This document shows positions 56,519 through 64,000 of a stretch of 64,000 nt of DNA, in pieces. The stretch comes from Cadophora sp. MPI-SDFR-AT-0126 (taxonomy: Eukaryota > Ascomycota > Leotiomycetes > Helotiales > Ploettnerulaceae). The translations under genes were made by a program, and so were the position numbers. Each line of letters begins with the position of its first letter. Position 1 is the stretch's first letter. Under the pieces are notes generated by a model. It ran no database searches, was not told the origin of the DNA, and was given only the letters and a program-made list of their open reading frames with translations. The stretch lies in NCBI GenBank assembly GCA_020747065.1, contig JAGMVK010000021.1, positions 124,001 through 188,000 on the forward strand, read 5' to 3'.

Positions 56519-57758
56519 TTAAGATGCAATCTCAATACCCTCCATCTCCGCAGCTTTCAAAATGTACTTCTTCACCTGCGAATCGGGCGCTAGATCCAAG
56601 GCGAGGAAACCGTCGTTATCTTTCTTCTCAGCATCAGCTCCGGCTTTAAGAAGGGCTACGGCTGTGTCGCCTGTGTTCTCACATCAGTATCGGTTTCAAA
56701 ATGATATACATACTCCATAATCCACGAGATCAAACAAACGCAAGAGCTCAAAAACGGGAACGTACCATGCCCCTCGGCAACAGCATGATGCAACGGTGTC
56801 TGGCCCGCGACATCACTCGCGTTCACAGGACTCTTGTGCTTGAGCAGCAGCTCGACGATGGGCACTGAGCCGACAGCTGCGGCGCGGTGGATGGCGTATT
56901 GGCCGCGCTTGTCCTTGACGCGGGCGGAGGCGTGGGGATTGTGGTCTAGGAGGCGGCGGGCGAGGTCGATGTTCTTTTTGGAGGAGACGAAGTGGAGTGC
57001 TGTCTGTGGGGTTGGAGGCTGTGTGAGAACGAGAGGGAAGATCATGAGGGGAGATATTGGCTGCTTTTGGAGGTGGAGGGGACTTACTTGGCCGGTGAAA
57101 TCTGATGTTATGTTAGTGAGACTTGGTGGACGAGAGGAGATTGAGGCGGATAGACGTACTCTTCGCATTAACATCCGCATCTTTCCTCAACAAGAGATCA
57201 ACAAGTTCCTCGCCGTCTTTCAAGCTGACGGCTATCATTAACGGTGTCCATCCCGAGCCATCCTAGACATAAATCCCCTCATTAGCTTCATGTGATCCAT
57301 TCGCAATCATTTCACTCCAAATGAAGCTCATGGTCGTAGTCCCATTCTACACTCATGACACGAGGAGACTTTGGAATCCAGTCACATACCTGAACATCAG
57401 CATCAAAGTCTTTCGTCGCAGCCAGCAATTTCGCAATATCAAGGTGGTTGTAAGAGACAGCCCAGTGCAGCGGCAAACGACCATCATCGTCGACTCGCTG
57501 GGCGAACTTGGGGTTGGCCTGTAATGAGAGCACACTTCAGCACTGCTATTGATTTCCACACGATAGTAGAAACGATCCGAAAGACATGAGATGGCTTACA
57601 GCTAACAGCGATTCCACAACTTGGGCTATGAGGATGTCAGTATTGCTTTCACGTGGCGGGGTAGTGACGAGGGGTAGCTGGGGTTCGTGAGTGAGCTTAC
57701 TTCTGCCATCTCGAGCTGCTTCGTGGATGGCGAATTTGGAGGGCTCTGGTTCTGCCAT
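56519..57758 (-). CDS. NAS6: Ankyrin-repeat proteasome assembly chaperone, gankyrin/Nas6
   Basis: Chaperone that binds the Rpt3 C-domain during 19S base assembly. Seven exons (57701-57758, 57600-57625, 57390-57518, 57160-57262, 57088-57101, 56766-57003 and 56519-56670) give 239 aa. The exon at 57088-57101 is only 14 nt and the second only 26 nt. Ankyrin repeats follow each other from the N-terminus: IHEAARDGRTQVVESLL, DDDGRLPLHWAVSYNHLDIA, DGSGWTPLMIAVSLKDGEEL, FTGQTALHFVSSKKNIDLA, DKRGQYAIHRAAAVGSVPIV and VAGQTPLHHAVAEGHGDTAV. The first and last units are caps. Length and repeat order fit gankyrin. Each small exon is needed to keep an ankyrin hairpin in frame. Confidence 0.93.
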
Positions 57759-58379
57759 TTTCTAATTCTGAGGAGAGTAGTTTGGATTGGATTTTGAGTT
57801 GAGTGAGTGGTGGAGGGTTTTTGTTTTGGTTGGAAAGTCGTCGTCTCCAGGTCGCCTGATTTTTGGGCCTGAGGCTAGATAGGCGAGGGGAATCGTGGAA
57901 ACTTCAAGTGAATTTTTGACATTTAGAAAAGTAGTAAATTAAGGCTTGTTGGAAGATAATGACTTTTGGAACGATATTGATTCAAGGGACTTTGACAGCT
58001 TTGATGTTTTGATTCAGAGTCGCTTTTTGGAGTATAAGTTTTGGGGCATTCAACATCAGTAGCAATTAACAAACCAGAGCAAAAGAGGAACGGCATGTTC
58101 GGTACAAATATAATACAGATATACGAACAAGGCTCAAATGAGCTTTTTGGTATATAGTATTATGCCAATCCACTGTTTTTCTGATCATTCCTGATCCCAA
58201 TGTCCTTCTACATGAGCTGCATTCAGCTAAGGTAAGGGCGAGGGGTATCGAAGATGAACAGGGGCTTGCTAGATACAATGAACTAGCTTCGCGAGGCAGC
58301 ATCGCCAAAAAATCGCGAACCAGCCTCGCAGTCAATGGGACTTCAACGATCCATTTACACCTCTTCGAATTTCCCAACC
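57759..58379. promoter_or_regulatory. Divergent promoter NAS6/PRP46
   Basis: 621 bp between divergent start codons. No defined site was recognised; the proteasome-associated control element GGTGGCAAA was looked for and not seen. Confidence 0.35.
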
Positions 58380-59855
58380 ATGGCTACCACCGCCGCCGGA
58401 CCTGTTGCCTCAGCTGAATCCTCAGAACCGCCATCCCTCGAAGCCCTTCTACTCGAAAATAGGAAACGATCAAGAGCTCAATTCGAAGCAGGCGCATTGA
58501 TTGATGATTTCGACGGCGGAGCATCCAAGAACGCTCTCGCAGCTCGAGTCTTCTCCGAGTACGCCTCAATAGTACCAGCGCCTATACCAGAACCGAAATC
58601 AAAATCAAAAGCGCCGCAGAACGGATCATCAACAGCTCTTGTGCGGACTGGGAAAGGCAAACCTTCAACTACCACCCCCCAGAATGGCTCTTCCACGAGT
58701 TTGATTCATAGGCCATTACCGCAGAAGAATCTCCCTGGATCTAGTATGGTTCGCAAGCAGAATATCGTCCAGCAAAAGCCGGAATGGCACGCGCCGTGGA
58801 AGTTGATGAGGGTTATTTCGGGGCATCTTGGATGGGTTCGCGCATTAGCTGTTGAGCCGGAGAATAAGTGGTTTGCGAGTGGAGCTGGTGATCGAACTAT
58901 CAAGATCTGGGATCTAGCGACGGGAAACCTGAGACTTACGTTGACGGGACATATTTCGACTGTGAGAGGCCTTGCGGTTTCGCCTCGACATCCATACCTT
59001 TTCTCCTGTGGCGAGGATAAGATGGTCAAGTGCTGGGATCTGGAGACGAATAAGGTTATCAGACATTATCATGGGCATTTGAGTGGAGTCTACACGCTGG
59101 CGCTTCATCCTACCTTGGATGTTTTGGTTACTGGTGGACGGGATGGTGTGGCTCGGGTTTGGGATATGCGGACGAGAAGCAATATCCACGTTCTGGCTGG
59201 GCACAAGGGTACGGTCTCTGATCTCAAATGTCAAGAAGCAGACCCGCAGGTTATCACAGCTTCTCTCGATTCCACTGTGCGGCTGTGGGATCTCGCCGCA
59301 GGGAAGACGATGGGTGTCTTGACGCATCACAAGAAGGGTGTTCGAGCATTGGCCGTACATCCAAAGGAGTTTACTTTCGCAACTGGAAGTACGGGCAGCA
59401 TCAAGCAGTGGAAGTGTCCCGAGGGAGCTTTCATGCAGAACTTCGAGGGGCAGAATTCCATTATCAACACCATGTCCGTGAATGAGGACAATGTTCTGTT
59501 TTCTGGTGGTGAGTAAACCGCCTATCATTCCCAAGTACGAGCTAACGAGAATAGGTGATAACGGATCTATGAGTTTCTGGGACTGGAAGACCGGGCACAG
59601 ATTCCAAGCTCTAGACACCACTGCTCAACCAGGCTCACTCGATGCTGAGGCAGGTCTCATGAGCTCTACATTCGACAAGACCGGCCTCCGCTTAATCTGT
59701 GGAGAAGCAGACAAGACCAGTAAGTTGCGTCTCTGCAACTCTCTAATATGCCGCTAACAATAGCTACAGTCAAAGTATGGAAGCAAGACGAGGCAGCAAC
59801 TCCAGAAACCCATCCTCTGGAGTGGAAGCCAACATTAGGCAGACAAAAGTTTTAG
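58380..59855 (+). CDS. PRP46: Prp46/PLRG1 WD40 splicing factor
   Basis: WD40 subunit of the Prp19-associated (NTC) complex of the activated spliceosome. Exons 58380-59508, 59555-59719 and 59764-59855 give 461 aa. After a disordered ~145-residue N-terminus, [20 protein letters not shown] starts the propeller. Repeats with WD ends follow: [73 protein letters not shown], then [15 protein letters not shown] and KVWKQDE across the last two introns. [20 protein letters not shown] is a strong PRL1/PLRG1 signature. An in-frame ATG 45 nt upstream is less likely. It ends 119 bp from the convergent ORC1 gene. Confidence 0.95.
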
Positions 59856-59974
59856 TGTAATAATTTCGAGGGATAATTTTGGACGCATTGCATGGCGAAT
59901 GGCGTATGAAGGGCTGGGCTTCATTCCAAGAATGAAACATTTGTATGGTATCTATCTATTTCTCATTCCGAGTC

Positions 59975-62461
59975 TCAAAATCCAAGATTCTTGACTTCTG
60001 GGTCATCCTTGAAGGCCTGCTTGACATCCTCCTCTCCAATACTCAAGCGTATCTTTCCTGTACGATCGGCTCTCCTAGCTTCCAAGCCGATGATTCCAGC
60101 TTCCATGAGATCCACTGCTGAAGATCCCATAGCTAGTAACCTGGGAGCTTTCTGAGACTGTTTAGACCCTTGCAAGCCCATTCCCTTACTCGCAACGCGA
60201 TTATCCCTCAACAGGAACTCAATCATCTGACTCCCTGTATCCATCTTCGCCATCCTTTTTGCCTCATCCATCACCTCCCCTAAGATACTCTCCGCAATGC
60301 CCGTCCTCCTCGTCTTCGCCAACAGCGCCGCAAGCAGAACCTTTGCCGCCAAAGGTAAGCCCCTCAAATACTGCTGCAACGGACTCGTAGTCGCCTCGTT
60401 TATCGCTCTCTTCACAGTCGCTATCGTGACTTTACCGAATCCCCTAGACACTTTCTCGTTCCGGCCGCTTTTGCTGGGTGTGTTGGGTGCGGGTTGGGAA
60501 AGTACATCTGATTCTGCAAGCTCGACTGCTCGCCGACAGATATCGAGGGCTCGACGGGCGTCGCCGCTCACAGCTGCCACTTTGCGACTGGCAAATTGGA
60601 CGGCGTCGGATTCGACGATGTCGCCTGGTACGCCTTCGAGGCGAGACTGAATAATCTTCATGAGTTGTTCGTGCGTGTAACCAGGGAAAGTGATTCTGGT
60701 CAAGCCTAGAAACTGTCAGTTTTGATAGTGGGAGCAGAGTAGGAAGTTCCTTACCAAGTCGACTGCTGATCTTGTTGCTAAGCGTACGCTCTGGCAAATC
60801 CATGGTGTTTGCAACAGCAAGGACAATAAGTCTGCTATGTCGTAGACCCGGCCAATTGAAGAAATTGTACATAACACTTTGATTCTTGGTGACAAGTTGA
60901 TCCAGCTCATCCATTAACACAACACAAGGCACTCTTCGTGGACTGGGATGGTTGAATTCCCTCTCTAGAAGATCCAGAGCATGTGTAGGACTTACACGAT
61001 CTCCTTTCAGCGCTTCCCATAGTAGAGAATATGACTGATGAGGATCCGTGACTTTCATACCATTGATCTCAACAAAGATGAAATCATCCAACTCGTCAGC
61101 CATAACTGATGCATTGAGCTGCGCTACGACTTCTCGAACAGTTGCTGTCTTACCAGTTCCAGGAGTGCCTGAGATATAGATACAAGCACCAGTGCCTTCA
61201 ACGATAGCAGCCTCGAGATGGGAATATACTGAAGCAAATTCGTCCTCTCGACAGGGCAGACTAGTCGGAACTGATGAGACGTGTAGTCTAGAGCGAGCAG
61301 TCTGAAAGGGAGAAGACTCGACATGTTCAGGGTCCAGCATTCGAGTACCAAGAGGTGTGAACTCAAGAGGTTTCTTGACGACAACCCTACAGTTTGTGAG
61401 CTGAATTCATATAGATCGAATATGAGATTTATACCTTCTGTGACTTGGTGTCAAGAGCTTTGACGGAGTGCGAGGCTTTTTTGGTGTAGTAACGTTGGAG
61501 AATTTCTGCTTCTTCCTCGGTGTATGTGTTTCCAATTCATCGTCATCAATAAAGCCTCCTTTAAAATCGTCATCTCCTTTCGTGCGCCTCTGATACTTCC
61601 TCTTTTTTGTTGACTTGGTCTCTGATTCGATCCGCGTCAACAACTCTGTCACCTCATCCTCGTTGCCATGGGCGATATCCTCCCATATGAATTCCTCTGT
61701 ATATTTAACTGCCCGCGTGTCACAACCTCTTCGACAGATGAATGTCTTGCCATACTCCCGGGCTTTCCTGGGTATTTTGCCAGTCGGGTACTTTTTGTTG
61801 AAAACCTTCTCCGACATGATATATGCGGTGCCATTGATCGATTCCAGGGGGTTGACATCGGTATCTGGCGTAAGATACAACTCATTCTATGTCAATTAGC
61901 TCATATCATCCAATACACCATAACAGAGGTACTTGCAGGAAGAAAATCTGATCTCTTTTTCTCCTTCAGCTGTGGTCGAATTTCCTTCTCATTGGCAAAC
62001 CCTGGGCTGATTAGCTACTCGCCTTAAAGTTGACAGAGTTTTTGCATACATAAGAAGTTCGCAGATTTCTCTCCGTCCTCCTCTTCCAGGAATTGCTGTA
62101 TAATCCCCACCCAGGATTGATTCTGTCCCTCCGCCTTCAGCAGAACCGTATCCCCAACCTTGCACCTGAAATTCCCCATCTTCGCCCCTATAATGCCACT
62201 ATGCGATCTAGCAGCATTGCGCGCCTTCCTCTTCCTCGGTGTCATCGCGGATTTCTCATCATCCGCAGACCCGTCTTCCTCATCATCTTGTACCTGCTTC
62301 CCATTCTTCTCATAGATCCATTCCCAGGGGTGCTCGTCTGTGCCCAGCTCGTCGTCAGAATCTTCCCTCCTCAATGTTACGCCTGTGAGAAGTTTCCGCG
62401 CACGCTCTGCCTTTTCCGCGCGTTTCTGTCGTGGAGTCAAGGTATCTAATTGAGGTGCCAT
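59975..62461 (-). CDS. ORC1: Origin recognition complex subunit 1
   Basis: Largest ORC subunit; binds origins and nucleosomes and hydrolyses ATP to load MCM. Exons 62050-62461, 61937-62001, 61435-61886, 60755-61386 and 59975-60705 give 763 aa. The BAH domain covers about 95-290, with VGDTVLLKAEGQNQSWVGII and the NELYLTPDTDVNPLESINGT block. Intron 2 uses a GC-AG boundary (gcaagt donor at 61931-61936), required to join FLP to NELYL. A basic Ser/Thr linker leads to the AAA+ core: Walker A GTPGTGKT (about 382-389) and Walker B VVLMDELDQL (about 460-470). The sensor/arginine-finger region is SNKISSRLGLTRITF, and a winged-helix end follows. It is convergent with PRP46. Confidence 0.96.
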
Positions 62462-63287
62462 GTCGTACTGATGCCGTGGCGTCGCTCAATTGCTTTGGGT
62501 CGACGTTGCGGAGTCTTGACGTTGCTTAAGTGCTTGCATTAGCGAAGTTGAAGGGGACGCGACTCGCGACTTTTCGTGTTGACAAGGAGCGGCAACAGGT
62601 TTCAGGGGTTCGCTTGGCGCTCTCGTCAACATTCAATGCTGAAGTGACTCCTCCACATCAAATGGTCAATCATATCGCTGTCCTTAAGACTTCTTGAAAA
62701 AGTTGATTCTATCAGATCATGCTTTGCAAGGCTTTTGCTTTCTGGATTCTCAATTGAAATCGTTTATCCGAAAGCTAGATGCTGCACTGCTGTTCAATGG
62801 CATGCTTGTGTCGAAGGGAGCGAAAGTCTAGTCATTTCTATATTGTGGTCCCAGAAATCCGGTATATGTTCATATCTTGCCAGAGAGCGTCTTGTGCCCT
62901 TGACCAGTCGCCCATACCCATAGATTGAAAAGAGAAAGGAACAATCTGAAGACAATTTCTTCGCTTCATCCCTTCTTAAACTGTGCCAAAAGGCCACTTG
63001 ATGAAGAAAATAGTACTAATAAATAACAACAAAATCCCACAAGCTTAAGTGATAGTCATAATACCATTACAAGACATGTTCAAGTTCCAGTGTCCAATAT
63101 CGTGAAAGTAAACAAAGAAATCAGGAACTCTGCCCCACCACGTCAGCCTGTCTAGCTCGGCCTGATTTCGGGAAACGCCATCACACCAGCCGATTAGATT
63201 TCGAGCTCCCACCAGGCGACCTCAACTTCGAGACCTCCACTCCTCGAAGACAAACAACACAAAACAACAACAACCCAGAGCGCTAAC
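62462..63287. promoter_or_regulatory. Divergent promoter ORC1/PFD5
   Basis: 826 bp between divergent ATGs. About 96-109 bp before the ORC1 ATG are two adjacent CGCG elements, ACGCGAC (62557-62563) and TCGCGAC (62564-62570), the first matching the ACGCG core of MBF cell-cycle boxes. Factor binding is inferred. Confidence 0.5.
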
Positions 63288-64000
63288 ATGTCTTCTCCAA
63301 AAGGACAGCAAGGTAAGTCAATCCAGTCCATTTCGTACACAACAAAAAAAAAGAATCAAAGAAAATGAAGAATGCAGCAGGCAAGAATATAGCTGACAAG
63401 GAATCAAACAGTTGACCTCGCAAGCCTCACGACCCAACAGCTCAGCTCCGTCAAGAAGCAACTGGACGACGAGATAGAGCACCTTACCAACTCCCACTCA
63501 CAGCTTCGCGCCGCCCAGGCCAAATTTCGAGAATGCATTCGCTCGATCGCCGGTGGTGTCAACCCGAAGCTTGACGGTAGGACCTTTAATACCACATCTG
63601 CGGAATATGGGAAGGACTGGACGCTAATGATTTGTTGGTCTAGGCAAGCCGATTTTGGTACCTCTAACAACCTCCCTGTATGTGCCTGGAACTCTTGCGG
63701 ATCCGGATAATGTCATTGTGGACGTTGGAACTGGATTCTACGTTGAGAAGGTGTGTTGAAACTTCCTGTCTGAAAGAGCTTCTAATGATGCATCCCAGAC
63801 CACGAAAGATGCTATGAAATTCTACGAGGCAAAGGTCGAGGAGCTGGGAGCCAATTTGAAGGGTTTGGAAGCTATAGTGCAGGGGAAGTCGAAGAATCTA
63901 TCAGTTGTGGAGGACGGTAAGTCGCATTTCTGGGACGACCGAAGTTGTATTGACTCCTATTTTCCAGTTCTAAGGGAGAAGGTGCTAAATAGCCCTGCTC
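63288..64000 (+). CDS. PFD5: Prefoldin subunit 5, 3' end off the right edge
   Basis: Alpha-type prefoldin subunit (yeast Gim5). Exons 63288-63312, 63412-63576, 63644-63750, 63799-63916 and 63968->64000 are in phase. The first helix reads [20 protein letters not shown] and continues to the hinge. The beta strands of alpha prefoldins follow: [17 protein letters not shown] and [20 protein letters not shown]. The second helix then begins [20 protein letters not shown]. Start, hairpin and order are diagnostic. The last exon is cut after [11 protein letters not shown], so the C-terminus of roughly 15-25 residues and the stop are missing. Confidence 0.95.

Overview
The window reads as nuclear DNA of a filamentous ascomycete (Pezizomycotina). 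Genes are dense and lie on both strands. Most are split by short GT-AG introns of about 45-140 nt with visible branch-site-like CTAAC/CTGAC motifs. The proteins match fungal families: NDC80, ORC1, fungal Opi3, Rxt2, Mdm1, DUF7820 and DUF8035. A helotialean (Leotiomycetes) origin is my guess from the general look of the proteins and is not proven. No bacterial, viral or transposon genes were seen. All gene models below were spliced by hand, requiring reading frame and splice phase to agree at every junction.

Layout. 1-2329: the 3'-truncated gene of a DUF7820 membrane protein (-), then about 3.4 kb without a convincing gene. 5.8-9.6 kb: HMG-CoA synthase (+) and an HSL-type alpha/beta hydrolase (-). 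10.2-18.3 kb: PEX14 (-) and NDC80 (+) share a 343-bp divergent promoter, followed by a two-RRM SR splicing factor (+) and a mitochondrial NAPE-PLD/Fmp30-like hydrolase (-). 18.3-21.5 kb is gene-poor; it carries a tRNA-Gln(CUG) with an apparent 7-nt intron and an unresolved small tail-anchored candidate. 21.5-29.1 kb: MDM1 (-), TRM8 (-), a CCDC174-like gene (+) and VPS25 (+). 29.3-40.0 kb: Brc1/Rtt107-type BRCT protein (-), a PTS1-like alpha/beta hydrolase (+), TRAPPC11 (-) and RXT2 (+). 40.4-46.2 kb: OPI3 (+), a Nit2-type nitrilase (-), HEM25 glycine carrier (+) and a DUF8035 coiled-coil protein (-). 46.2-49.0 kb is gene-poor. 49.0-64.0 kb: prefoldin 1 (-), alkaline ceramidase (+), TMF/Sgm1 golgin (+), gankyrin/Nas6 (-), Prp46/PLRG1 (+), ORC1 (-) and the 5' part of prefoldin 5 (+), cut by the right edge.

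The genes are mostly conserved housekeeping functions and do not form a biosynthetic or defence cluster. Themes recur without operon-like logic: chromosome biology (NDC80, Brc1/Rtt107, RXT2, ORC1), lipids and membranes (HMG-CoA synthase, Fmp30-like, MDM1, OPI3, ceramidase), trafficking (VPS25, TRAPPC11, TMF) and proteostasis (two prefoldin subunits, Nas6). I found no convincing new multi-gene system. The more unusual points are at the level of gene structure: two independent 7-nt internal exons (PEX14, HEM25), other very small exons (NIT2 12/24/22 nt, OPI3 17 nt, NAS6 14 nt), a GC-AG intron in ORC1, an in-frame ATG inside an intron of the Fmp30-like gene that could yield a form without its targeting sequence, ACGCG/CGCGT elements near both ORC1 and the Brc1/Rtt107 gene, and the tRNA-Gln with a very short intron.
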